Below, piece by piece: positions 41,128 through 51,572 of a stretch of 64,000 nt of DNA. The position numbers and the translations under genes were made by a program. The notes beneath the pieces were generated by a model. The model did no database searches and was not told the DNA's origin. It was given only the letters and a program-made list of their open reading frames with translations. The stretch covers positions 558,001 through 622,000 of the forward strand of contig NZ_JBIGHV010000002.1 of assembly GCF_043555835.1 (NCBI RefSeq), written 5' to 3'. Each line of letters opens with the position of its first letter. Position 1 is the first letter of the stretch. The stretch comes from Pelomonas parva (GTDB lineage Bacteria; Pseudomonadota; Gammaproteobacteria; Burkholderiales; Burkholderiaceae_C).

Positions 41128-41612
41128 CACCAATCCCGATAGCGCGAGCCGTCGATCGCGCGCGCCTCGGAGCGTGAATGGACGTCGTAGACATCGCTGC
41201 CCGGCCTCGGGTCACTGGCCGGGCTGTCGTAGCTGCGCAGGCCCCAGGTGGCTTCAGCGGGCAGGCTCTTGTCGGCCAGCGGGTCGCGCGGCAGGCGGCG
41301 CAAAAAGTAGATGCGCTTGGCGCTGTCAGGCTGGCCGGCCAGCGGCATGCCGTCGACGAGGGTGCGCAGGTCGGGCGGGTAGCCGTTGTCGCCCACGGCC
41401 ACCTTGACGCGGCCATCGCGCACGGCCTGGCGGTAGTCGTCCAGCGCGCCGCGCAGCGTGCGCAGCGCATGGCGCAGTTCGTACTCCTGCTCGCGCTTGT
41501 GCGCCCACAGCAGCAGCGGCTGGGCGGCGGACACCAGCACGCCGACGATGGCGACGACGGCCAGCATCTCTACGAGGGTGAAACCTCTACCTCTCGACCA
41601 CGACACTGGCAT
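41127..41612 (-). CDS. T2SS pseudopilin
   Basis: A 161-residue pseudopilin. Leader ending in SRGRG, then FTLVEMLAVVAIVGVLVSAA with glutamate at mature position 5. The C-terminal part has GYPPDLRTLVDGMP and LRRLPRDPLAD, a GspG-like pattern, and ends in SRYRDW like the next gene. ATG 41612 has GGAGG three bases upstream, inside the secretin gene, with a 26-bp overlap. An in-frame GTG at 41624 is less likely. Confidence 0.83.
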   Translation of the reverse strand: MPVSWSRGRGFTLVEMLAVVAIVGVLVSAAQPLLLWAHKREQEYELRHALRTLRGALDDYRQAVRDGRVKVAVGDNGYPPDLRTLVDGMPLAGQPDSAKRIYFLRRLPRDPLADKSLPAEATWGLRSYDSPASDPRPGSDVYDVHSRSEARAIDGSRYRDW

Positions 41613-43731
41613 TGCCCTCCGCACGTAGCGGCACGCTGCTGCCCTGCTCGTCGCGGCCGATGGCGCTGACTAGGCTGAACTCGGCCGTCTGACCGCCCGC
41701 CGCCGCCAGCGCGCGCAGCACGAAGACGACCTGGCCGCCGCGGGCGCCGAGCTTGAAGGACAGCCGGCCGTTCGGCGGCACGCCCGCCTGCGCCGGTGCA
41801 AACAGCGAGGGGTCGTAGGCCAGCTCGCCCTCGGCGGCATGGGGTGTCGGGTTGAACACGGTCACCGACACCAACTCGCCAACGACGGCGTCCCCCGTGG
41901 CCGACAGGCGCAGCGCGTCGTTGCTTGCCGCAGCCGCAGCAGGCGCGCCGACCGCAGCGGCCGGCGCCGCGCCCGCCATCGGCAGCGCCACCTGCGCCGC
42001 CGGCCGCAGCCGCGCGCCTTCCGCGCCGGGGTTGGCGTCCACGCCCGAGGCGAGGATGCTGCGGCTGGCGTCCGGCAGGGTCAGGTTGCGCAGCACATGG
42101 GGGGTGATCAGCAGCACGATCTCGCTTTTGCTGCGCGTGTCGGTGTGCACGCCGAACAGGCGGCCCAGCAGCGGCGTCTCCGACAGATAGGGCACGCCGC
42201 TGATGCCCTTGCCGTCCTCTGCCTTGATGAGGCCGGCCAGCACCTGCGTCTCGCCATCGCGCAGGCGCAGCGAGGTGCTGGCATTGCGCGAGCCGATGCG
42301 GTAGGCGGTGGCCGGCTGGGCGCCGCCCGAGCTTTCGCGGGCGCCCAGCGTCGACACCTCCAGGTTGACCTTCATGACGACCTCGTTGTCCAGCTGCACG
42401 GTGGGCTCGACCTCTAGCTTGATCCCGACGTCCAGGTAGGTCACCGCCGTCGACACGCCGACATTGGCCGTCGACGTGCTCGTGAAGACCGGCACCTTGT
42501 CGCCGATCTGTATCCGCGCCTTCTCGCGGTTGCGCGCGCGCAGCTTGGGGCTGGCCAGCGTGTTGGTGGCGCCCGCGCTGCCCTTGAGCCGCGCCGTGAC
42601 GATGGGGTTGGCCACCAGCGTCATGAAGCTGCCGCGGCTGCTCCACGGCACCAGGCTGCCGGCATTGGGCTGGCCGTATTGAATGTCGGTGGACGGCTGC
42701 AGGCCCAGCTCGGCGGTGCGGTCGCTGCTGATCTCCAGCACCTCCACGTCCAGCATCACCTCGGGCTCGGGCAGGTCCAGGCCGGCGATGAGCTGCTCCA
42801 CCATCGCGATGACCTCCGGCGTGTCGCGCGCCACCAGCAGGTTCAGCCGCTCGTCGATGAAGACATCGCGCGTCTTGGCCATCATGCGCACCAGCGCCTG
42901 GGCCTGCTTCACGTCGGCGTTGTTCAGGTAGAAGCTGCGCGTGACCAGCTCCTGGTGCTCGCGCTGCTTGGCCGCCGTGGCCGGGTAGATCAGCACCGAG
43001 CGCTCGTTGAGCAGCTTGCGTTCGAGCTGCTGTGTGGACAGGATGACGCGCATGGCCTCGTCCAGCGTCACGTCCTTCAGATAGATGGTGACCTTGGCAT
43101 CGCCGCGCACCTCCTTGTCGAAGACGAAGTTGACGCCGGCACCGCGCCCCATGGCCTCGAAGACCGTCCGCAGCGGCGCGTCGCGGAACTCCAGGCTGAC
43201 CGGCTTCTGGTAGGCCTCGGCGAGCGCCGACGGCAGCGGCGGCGGGCTGTAGCGCTGGCGCAGCTGTACCTGCAGTTGCAGTGCCTGCGGCTGGCCGGGG
43301 TCTTCGGCCAGCACCTGCTGCACCGTCTGGCGGGCGGCGTCCAGGCGGCCGGCCTGGAACTGCGCTTGGGCCTCGCGCAGCCTGGCTTCGTGGCTGCGGG
43401 CGCGGGCCAGCGCCTGGGTCAGGGCGCGGGTGCGCGGCGCTTCCGCGTCCACGGCCTGCATGCGCTTGACGAGGGCGTCCAGCGCGTCGAGCTGCCCCAG
43501 GGTGCGGGCCGTCTCGGCCTGGCCGGCGAGGGTCTGCAGGCTGCGCTCGCGCTGGCGGGTCAGCTCGGCGCGCAGGGCCAGGTCTTGCGGCTCGCGCTGG
43601 CTGATGTCGGCCAGCAGACGCAGCGCGGCCTCGTGGTCGCCGCGCCGCGACAGCGTGTCGGCCTCACGCAGGGCGGGGTGGGCGCAACCGGCCAGGAGCA
43701 GGGCCAGGGACAGAAGCAGGACGGGTTTCAT
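41587..43731 (-). CDS. gspD: secretin with TPR-like N-terminus and cohesin-like C-terminus
   Basis: A 714-residue outer-membrane secretin. Lipoprotein signal (LALLLAGC); residues 25-155 are TPR-like helices (EADTLSRRGDHEAALRLLAD). An N0/STN-type domain follows near 175-240 (SLEFRDAPLRTVFEAMGR), then an N1/N3-type region and a secretin domain with VPVFTSTSTANVGVSTAVTY and VPYLSETPLLGRLFG. The last ~110 residues resemble a cohesin-like beta-sandwich (VTVFNPTPHAAEGELAYDPS). This differs from classical GspD and is closer to MSHA/Tad-like secretins. It overlaps the upstream gene by ATGA. Confidence 0.85.
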   Translation of the reverse strand: MKPVLLLSLALLLAGCAHPALREADTLSRRGDHEAALRLLADISQREPQDLALRAELTRQRERSLQTLAGQAETARTLGQLDALDALVKRMQAVDAEAPRTRALTQALARARSHEARLREAQAQFQAGRLDAARQTVQQVLAEDPGQPQALQLQVQLRQRYSPPPLPSALAEAYQKPVSLEFRDAPLRTVFEAMGRGAGVNFVFDKEVRGDAKVTIYLKDVTLDEAMRVILSTQQLERKLLNERSVLIYPATAAKQREHQELVTRSFYLNNADVKQAQALVRMMAKTRDVFIDERLNLLVARDTPEVIAMVEQLIAGLDLPEPEVMLDVEVLEISSDRTAELGLQPSTDIQYGQPNAGSLVPWSSRGSFMTLVANPIVTARLKGSAGATNTLASPKLRARNREKARIQIGDKVPVFTSTSTANVGVSTAVTYLDVGIKLEVEPTVQLDNEVVMKVNLEVSTLGARESSGGAQPATAYRIGSRNASTSLRLRDGETQVLAGLIKAEDGKGISGVPYLSETPLLGRLFGVHTDTRSKSEIVLLITPHVLRNLTLPDASRSILASGVDANPGAEGARLRPAAQVALPMAGAAPAAAVGAPAAAAASNDALRLSATGDAVVGELVSVTVFNPTPHAAEGELAYDPSLFAPAQAGVPPNGRLSFKLGARGGQVVFVLRALAAAGGQTAEFSLVSAIGRDEQGSSVPLRAEGNASVVVER

Positions 43732-44243
43732 GAGGGCGGGAAGGCGATGAACTGGCTGGGCCCGTCGGGCAGGCGCTTGAGCCGCAAGCCGCCCGGCTCG
43801 ATGGCCTCGATGCGCCACTGGCCGTCGACTACCTCGCCGGCGCCGAGCACCAGGCTGCGCTGGGCACCGTTGAGCACGACGCGCGGGCGGCTGTCGGTCA
43901 TGCGGCCGACGAGTTCGTAGGGGAAGGGCGGGGCGGCGTCGTCGGCGTCGGGCTGAGCGTTGGGCGTTTGAGTTGGTGATGCGGCGACAGCGGTGGGGGC
44001 GGGCGGCGCCGTGTCGGCCCAGGCGCGGCGAGCCTCGGCGTCGGCCTCGGGCCAGGCGGTGCGCGTTGCCGATGCGGGGCCGGGCCAGTCCTGAGCGGCG
44101 GCGGGTACGGCGGCAGCGACGCTGCGGCGGGGTGCTGGCGCGGCGACTTCGGGTTCGTCGTTGCTGGCCACCCAGGCGGTGGCTGCCAGGCTGAGGCCCA
44201 GTGTGGCGAACAGCGCGATCTGGCGGGGTGCAGGGCGCTTCAT
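43728..44243 (-). CDS. GspC/PilP-like periplasmic linker protein
   Basis: A 171-residue protein with one N-terminal TM helix (IALFATLGLSLAATAWVA), a Pro/Ala-rich periplasmic stretch, and a small C-terminal domain (YELVGRMTDSRPRVVLNGAQ, VVDGQWRIEAIEPGGLRLKR). The latter matches the homology region of PilP/GspC that contacts the secretin. It overlaps its neighbours on both sides by ATGA, so all are translated as a unit. It probably links the inner-membrane platform to the secretin. Confidence 0.7.
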   Translation of the reverse strand: MKRPAPRQIALFATLGLSLAATAWVASNDEPEVAAPAPRRSVAAAVPAAAQDWPGPASATRTAWPEADAEARRAWADTAPPAPTAVAASPTQTPNAQPDADDAAPPFPYELVGRMTDSRPRVVLNGAQRSLVLGAGEVVDGQWRIEAIEPGGLRLKRLPDGPSQFIAFPPS

Positions 44244-44749
44244 CTTGCCGCCTGCATGTGCAGCACCCAGGCCAGCTCGGCCTTCAGCTCGCCCGTCGCA
44301 TCGCGACGCAGCCGCAGCGCCTCCAGCGCCAGCGCCGGGTCGCGCCGCAGCGCCTCGGCGACAAAGCCGCGCAGCGCGCTGTAGCGGCCGGCCACCGTCA
44401 TCGCGATGCGGTATTGGGCCAGGCCCAGCTCGCGATCGGCCTGGTAGCGGAACTCGCTGCGCGGCCAGGGCAGGCCCTGCTCGGCACTCAGCGCGAGCAG
44501 GGCGGCGGTGCGCGCCTGGCGCTCGCTGTCGGGTGGCAGGCTTTGTGCGAAGGCACGGGCATCTGCCGGTGGCGGGGCCGGTGCCCGTTGCAGCACGAGG
44601 CGGCGGGCGGACAGAGCCTGGCGCTGGGTGTCCAGCCGCGCCTGCTCGCGCGGCAGCCACAGCGCGCCGGCCACCGCCGCCAGCGTCAGCACGGCAGCCA
44701 GCGTGGCGGGCCAGCCCAGGCGCTGGGCAAGCTGCAGCGCGCGCCTCAT
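44240..44749 (-). CDS. GspM/PilO-like inner-membrane protein
   Basis: A 169-residue protein. A TM helix (about 15-32; LAAVLTLAAVAGALWLP) is followed by a coiled segment (REQARLDTQRQALSARRLVL) and a ferredoxin-fold-like domain (RELGLAQYRIAMTVAGRYSA). This layout is typical of GspM or PilO platform proteins. Both ends overlap the neighbouring genes by ATGA. It likely pairs with the GspL/PilN-like protein encoded upstream. Confidence 0.7.
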   Translation of the reverse strand: MRRALQLAQRLGWPATLAAVLTLAAVAGALWLPREQARLDTQRQALSARRLVLQRAPAPPPADARAFAQSLPPDSERQARTAALLALSAEQGLPWPRSEFRYQADRELGLAQYRIAMTVAGRYSALRGFVAEALRRDPALALEALRLRRDATGELKAELAWVLHMQAAR

Positions 44750-45793
44750 CGTGCCACTCCCGCGCGGCGTATCAGCTCGAAGCGCAGCAGGCCGGCGTCG
44801 GCTGGCGAGTCGGGGCGCTGCAGCCGCGTCAGCACGACCTCCTCGCCCGGCGCGGACTGCAGGGCGAGGCGGTCGACCAGCTGGGTCACTGCATCGGCGG
44901 CGTTGGCCTGGCCCTCCAGGCGCAGGGTCTTGCCGTCCAGGTCCAGCGCGGTGAGCTGCAGGCTGGGCGGCAAGGCGCGCTCCAGCTCGGTCCAGCGCGC
45001 GGCCCAATCAATGTCGAGCTGGTGGGCGGCGGCCCGGGCGCGGCTGCGTGCGGCGGGGTTGGGCGCCTGCGCCTTCGACGTGGCGGCCGGGTGGGCAAAG
45101 CGGTCCAGCACGGCGGCCTGCTCGGCCAGGCGCTGGGCCTCCTCGCGCTGGCCATGTGCCTGCACGGCGACGAGCACGCAAGCGATGGCGGCCGTGGCGG
45201 CCCAGGCCCAGAGCAGCGGGCGCATGCGCGTGGGTTGGGTGATGAAGTCGGGGCCGGGCTGGCCTTCAGCTGCGGCGAGCAGCGCCTGGGCCTGCTCGAT
45301 GCACGCGCCTTGCAGCTCCTGCAGCAGCGCCTCGTCGGCATGGCGCTGCTGCAGCTCGACGAGGCGCCCGTCGCGGCGGCGCAGCCAGGTCAGCAGGTCG
45401 CCGTCGACGATGGCCCAGTCGCCATTCGTGGCGGCCGCCAGCGTCCAGCTGGGCCGCAGGGACGTGATGCGCACGCGGTGCGCCGCCGCGGTCGCCTGCA
45501 GCGCCGCCAGGTCGATATCGGCCAGCGCGCAGGCGCCGCGTGCCCATGCGGCCAGCGGCCAGGCCTGGGCAGCAGGGCCGAAGTAGTGCGTGAACTGCAG
45601 GCGCGCATAGGCCACCAGCGTGTCCTCGTCGGCCAGCGGCAGGTCCTCGGGCACCAGCAGGCTGTGCATGTGCCGGGGCCCGGCCAGCAGCTCGACGCGT
45701 GCGCCGGCATGCGCTGCGCACCAGGCCGCGAAGTCGTGCCAGGTCTTGCCTTGCGCGTCGACAGCCGTGCCGTCGGCCGCCAGCAGCAGCCGC

Positions 45794-45813
<20 letters not shown>
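44746..45813 (-). CDS. GspL/PilM-PilN-like platform protein
   Basis: A 355-residue bitopic protein. The first ~190 residues are a cytoplasmic domain with weak actin-like/GspL character (HMHSLLVPEDLPLADEDTLV). A TM helix follows at about 199-217 (LLWAWAATAAIACVLVAVQA), then a periplasmic PilN-like domain (LPPSLQLTALDLDGKTLRLE). GTG 45813 is the start because GGAGGAG lies about seven bases upstream, inside the end of gspE. It should connect the ATPase to the pseudopilus platform. Confidence 0.72.
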
Positions 45814-47332
<1,519 letters not shown>

Positions 47333-47345
47333 GCTGTTGCCTGGT

Positions 47346-47945
47346 GTTGGTTGACGCCAAGGCCCAGCGGGGATTTCGCCCCCGCAGGCGAGTCACTTTC
47401 TTGGGCGCCCAAGAAAGTAACCAAAGAAACCGCCCCTGCAAAACCGGCCCTGCGGGCTGCCCTGCGATGCTCGAAGCCCAGGGCCGCGCCGAACTCGCTT
47501 CGTTCACTGCGCTCACTACGCTCAAACAAGCGTCGCGAGTCAGTTCTTGAAGCGTGCTGCGCACGCGCCCTGGGCTTCTGCGCTTCTCGGCGGTTTTGAA
47601 GGGGAGATCCAGGAACAGCCGAACAGCCAACAGCCAAACCCGAAAGCCGTTCGCACCGAGGTATTTCTCTTCCCCCCTCTGAGCCCGCCGAGAAGCGCAG
47701 GGCCTTGAGCCCGCGAGCGAAGCTCGCCTCGACAACTGACTCGCGCCGCTTGTTTGAGCAGAGCGTAGCGGAGCGAGTTCGGCGCGCGGGCTCAAGGACC
47801 GAGCATCGCAGGGGAGCCCGCTGCGAAGCTAAGGGCCGGGCGGTTCGGGGGCGGTTTCTTTGCTTACTTTCTTGGGCGCCCAAGAAAGTGAGTCGCCCGC
47901 CGGGGCGAAATCCCGGCATGGGCCTGGCCACAAAGCCAAAGCAAC
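47346..47945. repeat. 600-bp self-complementary element, copy B
   Basis: Fills the gap between gspF and gspE. The same family as copy A at 17.7 kb: ~250-bp arms in inverted orientation, with perfect 24-bp palindromes (half site ACTTTCTTGGGC) at both ends, at 47395-47418 and 47866-47889. The central block at about 47587-47697 is not self-paired and is inverted relative to copy A (its complement contains CCTCGGTGCGAACGGCTTTC). Arms differ at many positions between copies, often with compensating changes that keep the pairing. Frames on both strands are open but not convincing genes. Confidence 0.85.
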
Positions 47946-47957
47946 GAATAGCGCCCT

Positions 47958-49142
47958 TCACCCCACCTGCTCCACCAACTGAAAGATCGGCAGATACATC
48001 AACACCACCACCGTGCCGATCACCAACCCCATCACCAGCATCAACGCCGGATTCACCAGCCGCGTCACCAGCTCCGACAGCCGCGACAACTCCTCGTCGT
48101 AGAACCCAGCCGCCTGCGCCAGCATTGAACCCAGCTCGCCGCTGTGCTCGCCCACTCGCAGCATGCGCAGCGACACCGGCGTCGCCAGCCCCTCGCGCTG
48201 CAGGCCCACAGACAAGCGCTCACCCAACCGCACTGCCTCGGTCGCCCGATCCAGTGCCGCACGCAAATGCGCTGCCGCGACCCCGCGCGCGTTGACCAGC
48301 GCCGGCACGATGGGCACTCCCGCCAGCAACAGCATCGCCAGGCAGCGATACAGCTGCGCCAGCGCCAGCAGATGCAGCTTCGGCCCGATCAGCGGCAGCC
48401 GCCACAGCTTCGCCAGCAGCGCCTCACGCAAGCCACGCCGCCAGGCCACGACAGGCAGCACCACAAGACCTGCAGCCATCAACAGCAGCGCCATCGGATG
48501 CTCGCCACTGAACGCGCCCACGGCAATCAGCGCACGCGACGCGAACGGCAGGTCGCCGCCCGCGCCCTCCAGCAACCCCGCAAAACGCGGCACGACAAAG
48601 ACGAGCAGGAACAGCACGACGGCCGTGCCCGCCGCGACCAGCATGGCCGGATAGATGGCCGCAGCCACCAGCTTGCCGCGCAGCTGCTCCACCCAGGCCA
48701 GGTAGCTCGCCTGCTCGAACAGCGCCTGTTCGACCTGGCCGCTGCGCTCGCTGGCCTCCACCACGGCGACGAACAGCGCGTCAAAGGCCAGCGGCTGCGA
48801 GGCCAGCGCGGCCGAGAAGGATTCGCCCAGCTGGATGCGCGCGACCACGCCCGCCAGCGCGGCGCTGACGGCCGGCGGGTTGTCCTGCGACTGCAGCGTT
48901 TGCAGCGCCTCCAGCAGTGGGATGCCGGCACGCAGCAGCACGGCCAGCTGCTGCGCGAACTGTCGGCGCGGGAAGCGGCCCGCGCCCGCCTTCAATGGTT
49001 TGACGGCAATGGGCTCGACGGCCAGCAGCGCGGCAGGGGATAGCCCGAGCGCCGTGGCCACGCCGCTCGCGTCCGCCGCCTGCACCCGGGCCTGCGCCGG
49101 TTGGCGCTGGGCATCCAGGTAGCGGACGTCGAACTCGGGCAT
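47958..49142 (-). CDS. gspF: T2SS inner-membrane platform protein GspF
   Basis: A 394-residue platform protein with two repeated GspF domains (about 65-185 and 265-385), each with the FAQQLAVLLRAGIPLLEALQ / LYRCLAMLLLAGVPIVPALV pattern, and three TM helices. It anchors pseudopilus assembly with GspE and the L/M-like proteins. ATG 49142 gives the usual MPEFDVRYLD start; an in-frame GTG at 49151 is possible. It begins ten bases after the gspG stop. Confidence 0.93.
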   Translation of the reverse strand: MPEFDVRYLDAQRQPAQARVQAADASGVATALGLSPAALLAVEPIAVKPLKAGAGRFPRRQFAQQLAVLLRAGIPLLEALQTLQSQDNPPAVSAALAGVVARIQLGESFSAALASQPLAFDALFVAVVEASERSGQVEQALFEQASYLAWVEQLRGKLVAAAIYPAMLVAAGTAVVLFLLVFVVPRFAGLLEGAGGDLPFASRALIAVGAFSGEHPMALLLMAAGLVVLPVVAWRRGLREALLAKLWRLPLIGPKLHLLALAQLYRCLAMLLLAGVPIVPALVNARGVAAAHLRAALDRATEAVRLGERLSVGLQREGLATPVSLRMLRVGEHSGELGSMLAQAAGFYDEELSRLSELVTRLVNPALMLVMGLVIGTVVVLMYLPIFQLVEQVG

Positions 49143-49152
49143 GGTCAGCACG

Positions 49153-49578
49153 TCACCAGGAGGTGAGGTCCGCGTCCTCGCCCTCGCCGCCGGGCCGGCC
49201 GTCCTTGCCCAGGCTCAGCAGGTCGTACTCGCCATGCTCGCCCGGGCTGCGGTATTGATAGTCCTGGCCCCAGGGGTCCTTGGGCAAGGCCTTGCTCAGA
49301 TACGGCCCCGCCCACTTGGGCTCGTCGGCCGGCTTGGCCACCAGCACGGCCAGGCCTTGCTCGGTGCTCGGATAGCGGCCGACATCGAGGCGGAACTGGT
49401 CCAGCGACTTGGTCAGCGCATCGATCTGCGCGCGGGCGGCCTTGACCTCGCTCTTGCCGATCTGGCCGAAGAACTTGGGGCCGACATAGCCCGCCAGCAG
49501 GCCGATGATGACCATGACGACGAGCAGTTCCAGCAGCGTGAAGCCGCGTTGGGAGATGGGGTGGGTGGGTGTGCTCAT
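49153..49578 (-). CDS. gspG: T2SS major pseudopilin GspG
   Basis: A 141-residue major pseudopilin. Leader ISQRG, then FTLLELLVVMVIIGLLAGYV with glutamate at mature position 5. The C-terminal domain has the full GspG signature: RYPSTEQGLAVLV, then LPKDPWGQDYQY, SPGEHGEYDLLSLGKDGRPGG and an acidic calcium-site end. It is first gene of the T2SS-like operon and divergent from the subtilase gene. A near-palindromic site lies in the 119-bp shared gap. Confidence 0.96.
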   Translation of the reverse strand: MSTPTHPISQRGFTLLELLVVMVIIGLLAGYVGPKFFGQIGKSEVKAARAQIDALTKSLDQFRLDVGRYPSTEQGLAVLVAKPADEPKWAGPYLSKALPKDPWGQDYQYRSPGEHGEYDLLSLGKDGRPGGEGEDADLTSW

Positions 49579-49641
49579 GGGCCGTGCAGCGTATGAAGCT
49601 GCGGTGACCGGCGCGTGAATGAATATGAGATGACAACGTCA

Positions 49642-49659
49642 ATGAGCCGTTCGGCTCAT
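49642..49659. promoter_or_regulatory. palindrome between gspG and the subtilase gene
   Basis: ATGAGCCGTTCGGCTCAT, a palindrome apart from its central TT. Its core CCGTTCGG equals that of the site upstream of the luxR-type gene. It lies 63 bp before gspG and 39 bp before the divergent protease gene, so one regulator could control both. Confidence 0.5.
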
Positions 49660-49697
49660 GTCATGGGGGTTTCACCGGACTTTCCTAACGTGACGGT

Positions 49698-51569
49698 GTG
49701 AAGACACCACCTCTGACCCCACCGCCCAAGCCCGCCACAAGCGGGTTTCGTTTCAACCAGTTCGTCGCCGCCGCAACCATCGCCACCGTGGCCGCATCTG
49801 CCGTCGGCCTGGCCGTGCAGCTGCCGCCGGCCGAGGCTGCGCAGGCGCGCCATGGCACGACGCTGGTCGTCAAGCTGAGCGACGAAGGCCTAGACGGCGC
49901 GCAGCAGCGGGCGCTGCTGGGCCGCGTGCTCGCCGATGCCGGCCTGCCGCTGCAGGCCGAGCGCCCGCTGGGTGCCGGTTGGTGGCGGCTGCAGGCGGGC
50001 GCCGAGGTGGACGCTGCGGCCAAGGCGGGCTGGCTGGCCGCTCTGCGTGCCGACACGCGCCTGGCCCACGCCATGCCCGACCTGCGCGAACAGCGTGCGG
50101 CCGTGCCCAACGACCCGCTGTTCCGCGCTACCGACCCAGCCAACGCCCAGTGGTGGCTGGACGACCAGAACGACACGAGCAATGCCGGCGCGGCCGGCTT
50201 CACCAAGGCCTGGGACACGACCACCGGCGCGGCGACACCCGTCATCGCGGTGCTGGACTCGGGCGTCACGACCCACGGCGACCTGGCCACCAACCTGCTG
50301 CCGGGCTACGACTTCGTCAGCAGCCCGCTCTTTGCCAACAAGGGCGGCAGCGCCCGCGGTCCGGGAGCCAATGATCCGGGCGACGTGCTCAGTGCCGCCG
50401 AGCAGGCCACGACCAATCCGGATGGCTCAAAGCCTTTCGATGGCTGCCTTGTCAATGCCAGCAGCAGCTGGCACGGCACGCTGGTGGCCGGCCAGCTGGG
50501 CGCGGTGACGAACAACAACGGCGGCGTGGCCGGCATCAACTGGAATGCGCGCATCCTGCCGGTGCGCGTGTCGGGCAAATGCGGCGCCTCGGTGGCCGAC
50601 ATGGTCGACGGCATGCGCTGGGCCGCGGGCCTCACCGTGGCCGGCGTGCCGGCCAATCCCAACCCGGCCAAGATCGTTGTCATCGGCTTTGCCGGCGTCA
50701 CCTCCTGCAGCGCGACGGACAGCAACCCCGACGTGGCGGCAGCAGCGCGGCTTTACCAGGACGCCATTGCCGAGCTGCGTGCGCGCAACGTGCTCATCGT
50801 TGCCGCAGCGGGCAACCTGCGCGGCGCCGTGGGCCGGCCGGCCAATTGCAGCGGCGTCTTCGGCGTCGCGGCGGCAAACCGCCAGGGCTTCAAGGCGATC
50901 TATTCCAACTTCGGTGCCGAAGTGCAGTTGCTCGCACCCGGCGGCGACGCCGATTACCGGCGCACCTGCGACACCGAGCTGGCCGACAGCGGCGTTGTGT
51001 CGACCATCAACACCGGCGCGACGGCGCCCTCGACGGCGGGCTATGGCGCCGTCAGCGGCACCAGCTTCGCGGCCCCGCAGGTGGCGGGCGCGGCAGCGCT
51101 GATGTGGTCGGCCAACGCCGGCCTGACGCTGGCCCAGGTGGAAGCCGGCCTCAAGGCCAGCGCGCGGCCGCATGTGACGGCCTATGCGCTGGGCCATTGC
51201 ACGACGACCAACAACAGCCGCTGCACGCTGCAGACGACCACCGGCGGCGCAGGCCTGCTGGATGCCGCCGAGGCGGTCAAGTACGCGCTGGCGCCGACCA
51301 CGTACACCGCGCCGACGCGCGCCTCGCTGGGCCTGCAGAGCGCCAACCTGAACCGCTGCGGCCAGGCCCAGGGGAGCACGGCGATTCCGCTGACGCCCCC
51401 GCCGCCTCCTCCCCCGCCACCGCCTCCTCCCCCGCCGCCACCGCCGCCGGCACCGACGCCTCCGAGCGGGGATTCAGGTGGCGGTGGTGGCGGCGCGGCG
51501 TCGGCATGGTGGCTGGCCGGGCTGGCTGCCGGCGCGCTCGCGCTTCGTCCGCGCCGCCGACCGCGCTGA
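49698..51569 (+). CDS. secreted S8 (subtilisin) protease with GlyGly-CTERM-like tail
   Basis: A 623-residue subtilase. An N-terminal export signal (about 20-50) and a propeptide precede the catalytic domain with D187 (AVLDSGV), H259 (SWHGTLVAG) and S456 (GTSFAAPQ). After residue 540 comes a run of about 18 prolines, then GDSGGGGGGAAS, one hydrophobic helix (AWWLAGLAAGALAL) and a basic end (RPRRRPR). Gly-rich motif, TM and Arg cluster is the plan of GlyGly-CTERM proteins, which are T2SS cargo processed by rhombosortase. The gene is divergent from gspG. GTG start; no strong Shine-Dalgarno. Confidence 0.87.
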   Translation: MKTPPLTPPPKPATSGFRFNQFVAAATIATVAASAVGLAVQLPPAEAAQARHGTTLVVKLSDEGLDGAQQRALLGRVLADAGLPLQAERPLGAGWWRLQAGAEVDAAAKAGWLAALRADTRLAHAMPDLREQRAAVPNDPLFRATDPANAQWWLDDQNDTSNAGAAGFTKAWDTTTGAATPVIAVLDSGVTTHGDLATNLLPGYDFVSSPLFANKGGSARGPGANDPGDVLSAAEQATTNPDGSKPFDGCLVNASSSWHGTLVAGQLGAVTNNNGGVAGINWNARILPVRVSGKCGASVADMVDGMRWAAGLTVAGVPANPNPAKIVVIGFAGVTSCSATDSNPDVAAAARLYQDAIAELRARNVLIVAAAGNLRGAVGRPANCSGVFGVAAANRQGFKAIYSNFGAEVQLLAPGGDADYRRTCDTELADSGVVSTINTGATAPSTAGYGAVSGTSFAAPQVAGAAALMWSANAGLTLAQVEAGLKASARPHVTAYALGHCTTTNNSRCTLQTTTGGAGLLDAAEAVKYALAPTTYTAPTRASLGLQSANLNRCGQAQGSTAIPLTPPPPPPPPPPPPPPPPPPAPTPPSGDSGGGGGGAASAWWLAGLAAGALALRPRRRPR

Positions 51570-51572
51570 GCT

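Noticed and set aside
41770..41777. CCGTTCGG core inside the secretin gene (CCGAACGG also near 59.6 kb)
   Set aside because: The core alone occurs by chance in GC-rich coding DNA; the flanking GGACTA part is missing, so these are not counted as regulatory sites.
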